NCBI RefSeq assembly: GCF_041260155.1
Contig: NC_091933.1
Span: 6,361,501 to 6,425,500, forward strand
Reading direction: 5' to 3'
Source: Ptychodera flava
Taxonomy: Eukaryota > Hemichordata > Enteropneusta > Ptychoderidae
DNA length: 64,000 nt
Shown: positions 28,001 to 39,879 of the stretch, one piece after another
Position numbering within the stretch: position 1 is the stretch's first letter
Layout: every line of letters begins with the position of its first letter
The notes under the pieces: model-generated
The model's database searches: none
What the model saw: the letters and a program-made list of their open reading frames with translations, nothing else
What the model was told of the DNA's origin: nothing
Position numbers and translations under genes: made by a program

Positions 28001-31000
28001 AATGAATGTTAGGAGTTCGATACCTGGTAAGGTTGTAAGTGTGAATTCAGCTAGGAATAAACTTACTAGTACATGATGGTACAAGCTGAGGCCTCGTTAT
28101 GCACTCCAGTAACCGTTACTTGTCAACATTGCCAAATGATGGCCGATAAAGGCCACTTTTGATCGATATCCATCGCTTATTTATTAACTCCTTAAAATTT
28201 TGAGTGTGTCAAGTACTAGACTTTCACTTTTCCTATTGGGAAGATTAGCAGCCCTACGTAAGTACGGATTCACACGGTAAAAAGCTGTTGAAACAAAGAC
28301 TCTTGCAATGGACCAAAGCTCTTTAAATTATCACGTGAATTATCTGCCAAACCGAAGAAACCTGCATCTCAGGACAGTGCGTATTGGCACAAGACTACCG
28401 CTCTGATGACCCCTCCATGACCTTACACCTTTTTTTTTTATTTTCGTTGATACAAACGTCATGAAAGTCTGTCACGGCCGACAATATTTGTAGAATATTG
28501 CCGGTAGCCAGCTTATTTTCAAGGCAAATCTTGCAATTTTTCCAGCTGGAAAATATTTCTTTTGAATACCACGTACCACAACTAAACATAGGTCTACTTG
28601 CGGCTGAAGGACAAGGTTAATCTCTGCATTTCATTATTTATAGTGTTAGGTGCATCTTGGACACACGTCATACAAGCGTCGCTTGCCCTTATGGAGGGTC
28701 AATGATCAAAGTCGGTCTTCAGGACTATAACGAGTAGAATGTGTCTCGTGGACAGATGTTCGGACTTTCGAAGTTTTACAATTCTTTCCTAATCTACCAC
28801 TTGTCGGGGCTCATTTTAAAGTTCTTGGTGAAAGAAAAATTTTCACCGTCTTAGTTTTTCGGAAATCGAAAATTATATTTTTCTCTATAGAGTTTATACA
28901 GGGATTGCGGTCATTTTGAATTTCAAATATCGGTAAATTTTGGGTAATTTGTTTCTCTAGTACCAAAATTTGCACGATGACCCCAGATTTTTATTCTTGC
29001 TTTGGTAAGAAAATGATTCAAAGTTTCATAAAGGAAAATTTGAGTAAAAGTTTAAGTCTTTCACTTTCGAGGCGCATACTACCTTAAGCGATGTGACGTT
29101 TCATCAAGACATCCATTGATGAATGGTCCTCGCGATATACATTACTAAAATTCCCCCTTTCCTATATTGGCCGGTTGACACTCTTTGTTGACGAGGAATG
29201 GGTAATTTGATCTCTAGAACGGGTAGTCGGGAGGCGTCCCCAATGCAACGTGGACCAGTTGCCCCGTTCTGAGATAAATACTGCCCTGTCTTATATTTTA
29301 TTCATCACTCAATAAAACAGAATTCTTAATTTAATTTTTCAAAGTCTGATAATATGAGAATGCGTACATTACCAAACAACTTGAAAACTTTATAATCATA
29401 ATGGACCTACACAGGGCTATCGTCAAAACTAAAAGACAGTGGACTTACCCTAGCGATCATAAGATGCACCCTTATCCTACTATTCCTTGGGACCTGCCTC
29501 TAAATTAGTCGCACACTCTATAGATGAAATCACGTGTTCGATTACTTCCGCGGTCAGTCTAGACGTGACTCTTTAATTTAATAAATGGCACTGAATAAGC
29601 TAGGAAATGTTACTACTGAGTAGTACGGTGGCAGTTTAGTAAATTGAGGCACAAATTTTAGGCAAAACATAAAGTTGCCATTATCCCGTTATGTGCAATG
29701 GGAAACGAGAAACGAGTCTACGGAATATTTTTGTAATGGAGCTACTCAATATCGTGGAATACTTTTGAAAGGCTTGTTCGGCACAGCTTCATATTACCGA
29801 TGTTTTCAACACATTGTTTTGTCAGGTTTTGAATAGCCTAGTATTCAGAAATGCTCCATTGCTGTACCTGTCGCGAAATTTGGCGATCAAAGTCATCGCC
29901 ATGGTGCACCAACGTTAATCGATTTGAACATGTCGTTCGAGAGAATCATTTGAAATACATGCATTACCAATTCTGCACTTATCTTGGCCGTCCGCAGTGG
30001 TGACGCAAGGTCGCTGTCATCGGTCGACACCAGACTGACAGATTCCGTATACAGTGCTACTTGTCTCTGACTGTAAGGGCCTGTGCGCTAACTATACGTG
30101 CTTCATTGTTGGAATGGGCGGAGTATTGTCAGTGCATGAGTGTGTGTTTTTATATGAGGAATCTGTGAATATAAACAACAGGTGCCTAACACTGATAATA
30201 TGTTGCATCATTATTTTCTCGATTCGCTACGGGTCAGTCCCAGGTCACTTCATCTTTCGCGTTTGTGGCAAGTATTGCTGCAGACAAAACTGGAGACAGG
30301 GACCTCATTGTTGGCAGCTGTTATGTTGTCTGTAGTTCATACAGTTCTTTATATTTAGCCGACAGAATAATCTGTAAGCTTGTTCAACAGGTGTGCCAAT
30401 AACATGACGGCATTATGTCTTCTGATGGGTTGAAGTTCAACCAAAGCCGCAATATGCCGGATTTAATTACGATGGACATGGGATTAGAATTGCGACATCT
30501 CATAGCATCTACATTATGTAAAAATTGAAAATTAGGGGGGACAATTGAATGTCGTTTATTGTCGGATAAAAACTATGTCTTCAATATTTTAGTTTTATCC
30601 AGGTTTCACAAAAAAGTTCCTACCCGACAAATCGATTTAGATTCTGGAAGAATTAAAGTATTGTGTCAATTCGAAATATGAAAGAGCAATGCGGGAGTTT
30701 TTTTTTCAAACGCACTGTTACTGCGAAGACGCAGTTTTCACACCAGAAAGTGACCCTTGTTGTACCAAAGAATTATATCTTGATAACGTGACTTGTCATA
30801 AACCAGATAGCAAACTGACTGTGTTTTGAGGGAATGTGTGCTGGGGCACCCCCTTTCTAAATGTGTCGGCGGAAAACCAAAGAAATAAGGTTATTTTCAT
30901 TCCATTATGTTAGAAATGACCTGATAAATACAAAGTATTGAAAATATATTTTAATAATCTTGTGGTCAAATAAAAAGTATTTAAAATATCTTTTAATAAT

Positions 31001-32300
31001 CTTGTGGTCAATTTCTTGATGATGGGACTAATTGCACTCAACCCTATATAAGCTTACAGAGGCGAGGTGCAATAAGACGCCTAGCAACAAAATGCTTTGA
31101 ACGTTCGCTGAAATGCCCTTGCAAGGACATTTACGTTACAATTTCAATCGAAAACAAAAGGCTGTGACACTCCGTAATCCTCTTCCAGACTAGTACAAAC
31201 TTGATCCCTGGGATCAAGTCCCTGGCCTTTTAAGCGTTCTACGTTATAGTCAAGAATAAAATCAGGTAACAACAAAACGCAATTTACCAACCCGTATTTC
31301 CTTGTGAAATTCAAAATGGCCGCTATACCGCTTATTGACTACATGAGTAAAATATTCCAGTTTTCACTTTTGACAATAACAAGCGGTAGAAACTCAATTT
31401 GCTCCAAAGACTTCAAAATGATTCTAAACAAGCAGCCGACAGGCAGGACAACGGTGCCCAGTTGCACTTCACCTCTACGCATGCGCGAGATCTTAGTCCC
31501 AGTTTGCACAAATTGACACCCGTTCTTCTCTCCGTTTTTTGGATACACTCAACCCAACGGTAGCAGGAGCTTGGTCGTTTCATATTTTAATCAGCAGTAA
31601 ACGGACAAGGCCACTTCAATCTGTTTTGATCGAAGTTTGTCGCCAGTCTCCTTTTTTTAATCCACGGCTACACGGACTTCATCTAAAAGCTAATCGATGA
31701 ACTTGCTCTGACAATTTCAATACGAAATTTATGACTTGGTTCTGCTCTATGTGAATCCCAAGGTCTTAGAATAGGAATGTGTCTTCGTATGGCAATTGTC
31801 TCCAGTAAGTTCCATCAAAGTCAGATGCCATTTACAAAATGGCATTCACTTGGTCCACAATAAGCCCTCATCAAGAGGGAGAAACTTCCAGAGTGAGAAG
31901 GCCCCGATAGTCCTATGGGCCAGAACCGAAACCTTCCCTCCGTCCCCGATGAAATTTAAACTGATAAGGGTTTTCAGAAAGCTTATCTATTCTCCGATAT
32001 GATTTAATCAGATTGTCTGCAATCATACCAATAGTGTATGAAAATCCGTAGTGGGTGTGTCACGAAGAGCAGTTGTCATGGCAAGCGTGACGTTATTTTA
32101 GGTGAGCTTGTACAATGAAAACATTGTATCCCGAAAAGAAGCTCGCATAGATAAAATTCAAAAGCCCAGAGTTACTTATTTATCAGCTTTTTATTGGTGA
32201 CGACGGGCGAATGTCAAAACTCTTGTCGTGACGATCGCCTTAACTTTACTAAAACGTGATCCGTCCAGGGATTCTGCAAATTGGTCACCGGATAATGTTT
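25059..32300. other. Large intergenic region, no gene seen
   Basis: About 7 kb with short, overlapping open frames and no domain. It should hold the missing first exon(s) of the sulfotransferase gene. Also present: a dispersed repeat copy at 28.75-29.10 kb, a 45-bp near-tandem duplication at 30.93-31.02 kb, and a short palindrome (CTTGATCCC/GGGATCAAG) at about 31.2 kb. Confidence 0.5.
28750..29095 (+). repeat. Dispersed repeat family, copy 1
   Basis: Homologous, with many substitutions, to the reverse complement of about 50360-50690. Shared blocks include ACCAAAATTTGC, CATTTTGAATTTCAAA and TCTTTCACTTTCGAG. The right end reads CATACTACC followed by TTAA, which suggests but does not prove a TTAA target duplication. 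Non-coding. Confidence 0.6.
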
Positions 32301-32575
32301 TAAGGGCCGTTCACATAGCCAAAAAAGACTAGGCCCTTGTCCTAGCCAGGTTCGTGGCCGACCAAAAAAACAGGTGTGAACGGTTTTGGCCGGCCACTGT
32401 CCGGACAATTCTGTCCTAGTCGAGAGGGGTGGTTTGTGGCCGACCCAGGTCTCTGGCGAGCAGTAAACAGCGTATGTGAACGCGTTTTGTCCGACTCAGG
32501 TCCCAGTTGACGCCCTGTGTAGTTGATATGTAGTATAGTCTTTGACCTATTCGACAATTCAGTATCATTTTAGAC

Positions 32576-33363
32576 ATGGCGAGTCCCCGGCGGTGGCAGT
32601 CCCCAGGTTGGTGGGTACCCATGCTTGTTACCCAAGTTTGAAAAGTACCCCCTTTCCTAGAATATTTCTGAGAAAAACACCCCCTATTTGTGGCAAATCT
32701 GGGAGAAATTAGCTGTAAAAAACATACCCTTATTTTCGAAATCTAGGAGGTTAGTATGTTGACTTCCAGGGTTGACCCTGGAGGTTGACTTTGTATACAT
32801 GTTTTTCATTTTCTTTGTGAGTGAGACTAGACCAGATTTAGTGTCCTAGGGAAAGGACTACCCCTAATCTCGGAGGTTACTCTGAAAAAGTACCCTTTTT
32901 CTCGATTTCACGGACCTAGAATCCCCGAGATGACTGAAGAAAAACACCCCCTTTCCGTGAATTTGGTAACGCGCATGGGTACCCACCAACCCGGGGACTG
33001 CCACCACCGGGGGCGAGTCGAGGAGTCAACTGGGCTACGGAAGAAATCAAGTGTCTTTAGTTAGGCATTTGGAACGAAGATATGGTGAAAAATCTGATGG
33101 ACGGCACGTCGAGGGATCGAATCGCGTACAATATCATCTCACAGCATTTGTCAGAGCATGGGTTTGATCGTAGCCCAGATCAATGCAAACGTAAGATGAA
33201 ACATTTGAAGTCCGAATTCAAAAAAGTTTCTGATAATAATAGGACAAGCGGTCGGGGAAGAAAGACCTGTATGTTTTACGAAGAACTTAGCCAGATTATG
33301 GGCAGCAGACCTGCAGTAAATCCCGCTGCAGGCTCGGTTGTGGACAGTTGCAGTTTAGGCTAG
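32576..33363 (+). pseudogene. Myb/SANT-like protein of the Harbinger element, disrupted
   Basis: The ATG at 32576 is followed within three bases by an inserted 426-bp transposon. The frame resumes at 33019 as RGVNWATEEIKCL, has a TAG at 33058-33060, and continues LGIWNEDMVKNLMDG and SPDQCKRKMKHLKSEFKKV to a stop at 33363. The Trp-bounded three-helix pattern and the GRGRKTCMFYEEL tail fit the Myb/SANT-like (trihelix, MADF-like) DNA-binding proteins of Harbinger transposons. With an internal stop, an insertion at its start codon and a second insertion just at its end, it is non-functional here. Confidence 0.65.
32586..33011 (+). mobile_element. 426-bp MITE with 8-bp target duplication (hAT-like)
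   Basis: Terminal inverted repeats of about 40 bases start CCCGGCGGTGGCAGTCCCC (left) and CCCGGTGGTGGCAGTCCCC (right, reverse complement) and run into GGTTGGTGGGTACCCATGC with very few differences. Flanks 32578-32585 and 33012-33019 are both GGCGAGTC, an exact 8-bp duplication, as hAT transposons make. Non-coding. It landed on the start codon of the Myb/SANT gene. Confidence 0.85.
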
Positions 33364-33543
33364 ACGGTTAGGGACTGGTCAGTTTCTTCGGCCTGGGGGG
33401 GCGATGGATTATTTTTTGCCGACGTCAAAAAGTGGCTGACCCCCCTATTCCAAATTTTGAAAACAGGGTGACCCCCCTATTCCAAATTTCTAAAACAGGG
33501 TGACCCCCCCCCGGGCGCGACAAAGGTAAAACAAAAGATGGAC

Positions 33544-33548
<5 letters not shown>

Positions 33549-33636
<88 letters not shown>
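33549..33636. repeat. (TA)n microsatellite inside the 1.4-kb transposon
   Basis: About 88 bases of pure alternating AT near the left end of the element. Confidence 0.9.
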
Positions 33637-33638
<2 letters not shown>

Positions 33639-34344
33639 CATTTTACATATATTTATATTTTAAATAGTCATTCTATGTTTTAGTGAAATTGTTGACATGT
33701 CAGTTGTAAGATAGGAATTTCAAAGTGTCAATCTTAAAGTTTAAATACAGTACATTTGAATGAGCTGTATTTTGAATGAGCTGTGAATGTATTTCACACT
33801 TTCTCTGCTTAACCAGATTAGATGTCCTGAACTGTTGTACAGAAATGGATGTCAATCATTAATATCAAAGAGGAAAAAGCAGTGAATCAAAAACTTTGAT
33901 GGGTGTTAAGACTTGCCAAGCATCCAATTAAATCTACTGAGGAGCCATAGAGAGCTTTTTTAGCCAAATCTGATGTGTACAGTGTGTGAGAGGACCTTTT
34001 CTTGTGTAACATTGAAACCATAAAAGTACAGCTAATAATGACAAAAACTGCCTTTTTTAACTGTTATTTTGTTCATAAAAAAGCATCTTTCTACAGAAAA
34101 CCTATGAAACAAAGGAAAATAATTGCATCAATGAGAAGGAAAGATATCTTGTCATTTTTCTATCTCTAAAATAAGTCACTGTATCAAATATATATTGTGA
34201 AATATTTGTGCATGTTGCTTTCTCATACTGAATTCTCACAGACTGAACAGAAAAGTATCAGGAATTTGTCATCCTTTTCATATGAAATGCAGATTTCATA
34301 ATGGTACACTTTCACTTAGCAAACATCAAGATATCTCTGAAAGT

Positions 34345-34610
34345 ATGGCGCCCGAAGGGCGCGCCAAAAAATTATGAAACATCCTCATATCTCTGATATA
34401 TATGCCTTGTATATTAAAGTCATGCACCTGAAGGGCATGCTGAAAGATGTATGATATATTCAAGTAATGAGCTTGAAGAGCACGCTGAAAAATATTGAAC
34501 ATACAGATATCTCTGATGTATGTATGCTTGATATGTTAAAGTTGGGCGTGCTGAAAAATATGACTGATTATTAAAGTTACGCGCCCGAAGGGCGCGCCGA
34601 AAAATACAAC
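34345..34610 (+). repeat. Degenerate tandem units with GCGCCCGAAGGGCGCGCC palindrome
   Basis: Four to five units each carry a GC-rich hairpin core followed by AAAAAT(A). The outer units keep GCGCCCGAAGGGCGCGCC exactly (about 34350 and 34582) and the inner ones have decayed to CACCTGAAGGGCATGC and similar. They lie in the right half of the 1.4-kb transposon. Confidence 0.7.
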
Positions 34611-34960
34611 TGAATGATGAATTTTGTGGCTGACACTAGCATTTTAGGCAATGATGAGCCTGTGTCAAAATTCAAAAACACACTGACCCCCCCTATTGGG
34701 CATTTCAAAAACATGGTGATCCCCCCTATCACCAAAGTCAAAAACAGGGTGACCCCCCATGAATCCACCGGCCCCCCCAGGCTGAAGAAACTGACCAGTC
34801 CCTTAGCTAGACGCTACCAATGATCTAGGACAGCGTTGACGCAATGATCTAGGACAGCGTTGAACGTAATGTGAACGCAGACAAAAGATTAGCTTATCTT
34901 CTCACATTCTGCCGGATTAGTTCTGGCCGGCCCTGGGCCTAGATGTGAACCCCATATTAC

Positions 34961-37900
34961 ACTAGTTACTTAAGTCTATTTACAATGTGCTATTATCTAC
35001 TAGTAATATCTAATTTTTCCACCACAACACCTGAGATAATATGTACAATGCTCCAAAGTATTAAAGCGATAATGATACCAAATATCTTCTGACAAAACGA
35101 CTGATACATTATGAAAACTCAAAAACGAATATCTCTACATGTAGGTAATGTATGGATATGACTCAAATACAACACAGAGTACATATTACATGTACACATT
35201 TATCACAAAGTCTCGATCTCATGCATCAGTATCATTAACTGAAGTTCTACCAGCTATCTGTCTCTGATTGATGCTACCTTTTCAGATTTATCAAAAATTG
35301 TAGCAGCAAGCAGTAATGTTTGCATGTGTAAGCTTACTCACAGTTGTTTAGTCGTCGAGTCCGATTTGATGCAACGTCACCGGTCAACGTCTCAGTAGAT
35401 CTTGTTCTTGGTCCAGGTTTAATGCAACAATCTTTTGAAGCTCTGCCGGGTAGAGTTAGACTTGGTTCAAGTGTGGGATTTGTGAATGTTTTAATGGGGT
35501 GAACGCGATGATTTGTGTTCTGTTTTCATGTGAAACGCGATGAATGGGGTGAACGCGATGAGTGGGGTGAAGGCGATGAGTGGGGTGAAGGCGATGAGTG
35601 GAGTGAGGTGGGTGCTCTGTACAGGGAAGTTTCAACTAGCTCACAACTGCGCAGACTCAAAGGAAACGTGTTCAATCGCTAGGAAAACCTGGCCGAAGCT
35701 GCCAAATTCCGAATAGGTTTGTACGAAAGAGGAGAGACACAAGAGAAACTACTACAAATGATTTTATTTTTCAAGTGTAGGGTAGAGTTTGTCAGTAGGA
35801 CGTTAGTAGTATTGGTGTTTAGTTTTAGTTCCCCCTTTTCTGATGCGTGATATCGGTCGTTTTCGCTGTTTTCATGTTTCGTGCAGTTGGTACCATGATA
35901 TGTGACGCAAATGTTGGTTCCACTGACCTCTTCATATCTCAAAATAAAACTATAGATAACTGCAATCGATAACTAAATCAGACAATCAAACAACCAAATC
36001 CTCCTGCATCGAGGTGTCAGAGAAGAGCATAGCGAACAGCGGGCAAAAAATTCTTCTCTCAAATTTAAAGAAACCGCTGAAAAGCCAATCAAAGTCAGCT
36101 CCCTATGAAGACAAAATCACATCTTTCTCCTCTCTCTCCAAAACCAACAACTTTTTTCAAGGCTATGACAGAAAATTATCTGTCACACCAAACAGAGTGT
36201 CAACCATTACTTGACACAGCAATCATGGATAAACAACAAAGATGTGAAACACTATCTCAGCCTCTTTCAACAAACCTTTAAACGCTTGGAATATAAGTAC
36301 TAAGAAAAGGCTTGAAATTTATCCCAACTTCAAAAAGGGGTCAAGTTTGATTTCAGAAATCCCCGAAACGACATAAAGTGTGAGAACCATTGCAAGCAAT
36401 TGAAAAATCGAAAGCCTGGTTTCCTTATAGAGCACATGGCATACATCAAATTAAACCATACTATATACGGTATTGAACCAAGCGACGTATTAAGAGACCA
36501 CAGTGCTCATTATAAGACGTTAAGGCAAATCATAAAGAGAACCATTATATAACTCAAGTGAAAGAAATCGAGTGATGAGTTTGATACATAACTTGATTAA
36601 GCGGCTTATCACTTCTGTATTTTACCGCCATATTGTTAACAGCTAACACAAAACCGGGTGAGTGTGGGTAACAGGTCATGAGTTGGGATCCAATGGAGAC
36701 ATTACAGAATTTTCATGTACTGCAGTTGTTTTTATTTTAATTTGTTATTGCATATTTAGTTCTCATCGTGTTCCAACATTGATACTCATTGACGATAAAA
36801 AACAAAATCGAAGACACCTGTCATCCATGTTCCTGTTTCCATTTTCAAATGATTCCATAGATGTCACAGATCACCGGTACACTATCAAACACAGAAAAAT
36901 TATATAAGTGAACTGCTATAAAGTGAAGTCTTCGTTTCACATCTAGCCACTCCGGTCCCGTGTCCTGCCTTGGCCAGTTGCCTGTTGGGAAGTCATCATT
37001 TAACCCACTCTGCTGGTCAAGAGCTTATTATGCCCATAATACGTATTCTTTCAGCCGCTCAATCACCTTTGATTTCATACAGGAATAAAAAAAAAACTGA
37101 ATAAAGAGTAAAACCTACGTTTGATAATTTGATAATAGGTTGAAGAGTTCTCAGACTGACTGACTGAAAATTCACAATCTTACAAGTAAAGACCAACAAT
37201 TCTGATATTTGTCCATCACTCTTTTGAACCATGAAACCGCTGATCAGTGGAACTGACTTCATGTAGTAACACAAATATGGTGTTCTGTAAAATTATTCAA
37301 TAGAGATCCAGTTTGGCTACTATGAGGTATAAAAAAACACATTCTACAGCTGGCATTTGATGATTATCATTGTCCTCCCTGACAAGTAGAGGGTGAAATT
37401 GCACCATTCAATAACAACGACAGAGACAATGACGATGACAAAGTCAAACTACTGACAGTAATTGTATGGCCGACTCTTACGTCACCTGCAGTGTCATTCC
37501 AAGGACTTGGGTTAATATCAGTGTCGACGTAAGGATAAAAAAAACTAAATCCTTCAGCTTATCCAACAGATCTGAGGAAAGACATCCGAAAATAAAGAAG
37601 AAATCTGCATTCACTTTATACTCGGCAAATATCTTTTTTCCCCAGAAAGTTATGCATTTTTCGGTGTTTTCAACTCCTATCAACAAAGGAACGATTGTTG
37701 ACCTGTAATATTTATTCACTCCTTATTTCAACGTAATCTGATGGTTTTTTTGACAATGCACATTTTCAATGTAAGTCAATGGGTTCAGTTTTGTGCAATT
37801 TTATCATCGGACTGATCGATGATGTGATCCATACACTGTACCACCATCCGGCGGATGTGTACAAGTTTTCTCATCCACCATTCGTTTTGACATTGACCTT

Positions 37901-39444
37901 TGACATCGTCATTGTACCAATGGCATCTGTGGCATGACATGTAATATACCAATATAAAGTTCGTACAGTAATGGTAACTCTCTGTATTTGAATTTTATCT
38001 GTACCTTTGTCGAAAGCTGAGATATCCACAAATTTGCTGAGAATGTCCTTATTGAGTTATTCCGCCGTGGTGAGACAGGTCACGGGCAGGTGTGCACACA
38101 GTCATATGAGGCAGAGAAATGTACGAACGCCACCGAAGACTGTGAATGACATATGCCACAAGAATAGAGGAGTACAATAATCAGTTACAAAGTTACCAAA
38201 AATAATTATACCGACGCTCGACCAACACTGTACTAAAGCTAGCCCAAAATTTCATGATGCCGTGCGTGTCATAAAGTAGGTCAAGTTTGTTAGCCCAGTT
38301 TGGCATTCAGTTGGTTTCGCGTGCGCGTGTTTTGTGTTAAACCACATAAAAACCCAAATTACTAGTCAATTGCTGGTACTATTGAACAGTTTTAGACAAA
38401 CTTGAAACTTTTTCCTCTAAGAATGTTTATATACTCAGAGGCTTTACTCGCTGCATATTCCGTATTATTCGTTTAAACCAATATCGAGAGAGAGTCTAGC
38501 GTAGCAGCACTTTATATTTGCCGTCGTGTGTATTTGCAGTTGCGATCGATGCAGTGCACTGCGTTTCAAACACGAAATACACTCTCTCGCCTCTATTTTA
38601 GAACATAATTCATGTTTCACTTACTTTTTAAAGCTAGTCTAGTCCAGTCAGACATAAAGTAACAAAACGACGTAAATACGGCTTGCTAGCACGATCTGTC
38701 CAAATTTCGACTACCTGCTCGGCCCGATGCATCTGTAGACTTCAGATCGGTGCTAGCTGCGTCAAACGATATTGGTCGGTTTTACAGAACGCGAAAACGT
38801 GGCTAGTTCTGACTCCAAAATCCGCAACGGGAAGGCAATCTTAGGAATAGGGGACGCTCAGTCTGAGGAGACCCACTCGCAATTTAGTTTTTTTGCGATT
38901 TTGCGTAGCGTGAATACTATTTTTCCAAATTTATACTTTTTCGTCAACCCTTATGTTAATAATGCTTTCAAAAATCAGCATGACTAATTTTTTGGCAAAT
39001 TTTGTTCAGCAAATTATCTTTTCAGTGAGTGCGCGTGTGACCACCCCCTCACAAGATGTCGTACGATCCTGGTCATGGTACAACACATAATCGAATAGCT
39101 TAGAAATTGATACTCTTTTGTGTTATCTTTTGTTCTTTTGTTCCCAGGGGTTGTTTACATAAATCTGGGTCACAGTAAAAATGATGACCCACTCAAATTC
39201 AGAACACTTCAAATGAACAACGCCGCCAACGCCCAAACTTTAGGGGTTGCGGTAATTGACCTCAATCACTACGAGCAAACTACACCGAAATTTGTTCAAT
39301 ATTCTTTCCTTGAAACGTGCAAGGAACTCAACGAGAAAACACTGATTTATTATTCCACAGGAAACTTAATTATCTGGTTTCAATTTTAATGTTGTTATTT
39401 TACAATAAAATGGAACAAAATGACGTTATGTTTTGCTGTTGCTG
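34961..39444. other. Intergenic, no gene seen
   Basis: Short open frames only. Holds the 18-bp minisatellite at 35.5 kb and otherwise no recognisable element. A stretch at 36.0-36.5 kb has long weak open frames of protein-like composition but matches nothing I know. Confidence 0.5.
35543..35604 (+). repeat. 18-bp minisatellite
   Basis: About three to four copies of a unit close to GGGGTGAAGGCGATGAGT, with a related isolated copy upstream near 35496. Confidence 0.8.
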
Positions 39445-39447
39445 TTA

Positions 39448-39824
39448 GGGGCGACGTCAAAAGATCGATGTTTGAAAAAAAACTTAATTGCTTAAGTTTG
39501 GGGGTTGGGGTTTTTAGCCAAATTAATTTCTGTGCAGTCAAAAACGATTTAACGTCTATTTGGCAAATTTTGCGATGTCAAGGCTGTTTTTTGTATGCTA
39601 AAACCGATCCAGCCACCCGTATTTTTGTTACTTTATAATGGTTTTCAATTTTTATTAAATTCAATGGTACATTGGCACGTCGTTTGAAAGAATTAGTACA
39701 GGGTATGAGTCCGCAATGTTTTTCAATTTTAGGTCAGTTAAGTTAGAAGGGGGGGATGGGGGGTCTGAGGCCAAACTTAAGCAATTAAATTAGATTTATT
39801 ATATTGAACTTTTGATGTTGCCCC
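39448..39824. mobile_element. 377-bp MITE with TTA target duplication
   Basis: Left end GGGGCGACGTCAAAAGATCG and right end, reverse complement GGGGCAACATCAAAAGTTCA, form an inverted pair that picks up again at CTTAATTGCTTAAGTTTGG/CCAAACTTAAGCAATTAA. The flanks 39445-39447 and 39825-39827 are both TTA. A three-base TWA duplication with GG-starting termini fits PIF-Harbinger-type MITEs. Non-coding. Confidence 0.65.
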
Positions 39825-39827
39825 TTA

Positions 39828-39828
<1 letters not shown>

Positions 39829-39877
<49 letters not shown>
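39829..39877 (+). repeat. (TTG)n microsatellite
   Basis: About 16 TTG units directly following the right flank of the MITE. Confidence 0.9.

Positions 39878-39879
<2 letters not shown>

Larger units (their letters stand above)
33367..34805 (+). mobile_element. 1.4-kb non-autonomous transposon, 8-bp target duplication
   Basis: Ends TTAGGGACTGGTCAGTTTC (left) and TAAGGGACTGGTCAGTTTC (right, reverse complement) are inverted repeats reaching into the C-rich TGACCCCCC subterminal motifs. The flanks 33359-33366 and 34806-34813 are both GCTAGACG. The 8-bp duplication and the TAGGG-like terminus fit the hAT superfamily. Inside are a (TA)n tract, no open frame of note, and a right half with recurring GC-rich palindromes. 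Confidence 0.8.
32304..34953 (+). mobile_element. Harbinger-type DNA transposon remnant
   Basis: The left end GGGCCGTTCACATAG and the right end, reverse complement GGGGTTCACATCTAGG, are imperfect inverted termini of PIF-Harbinger type. Inside, after removing two later insertions, lies a Myb/SANT-like protein gene, as expected of Harbinger elements, which use a separate Myb-like protein beside the transposase. No DDE transposase was seen, so this is a deleted copy. Flanking three-base target duplications were not clear, so the ends are accurate only to a few bases. Confidence 0.6.

Noticed and set aside
31199-31220. CTTGATCCC/GGGATCAAG palindrome as a regulatory site
   Set aside because: One isolated short palindrome with no gene nearby; expected by chance in 64 kb.
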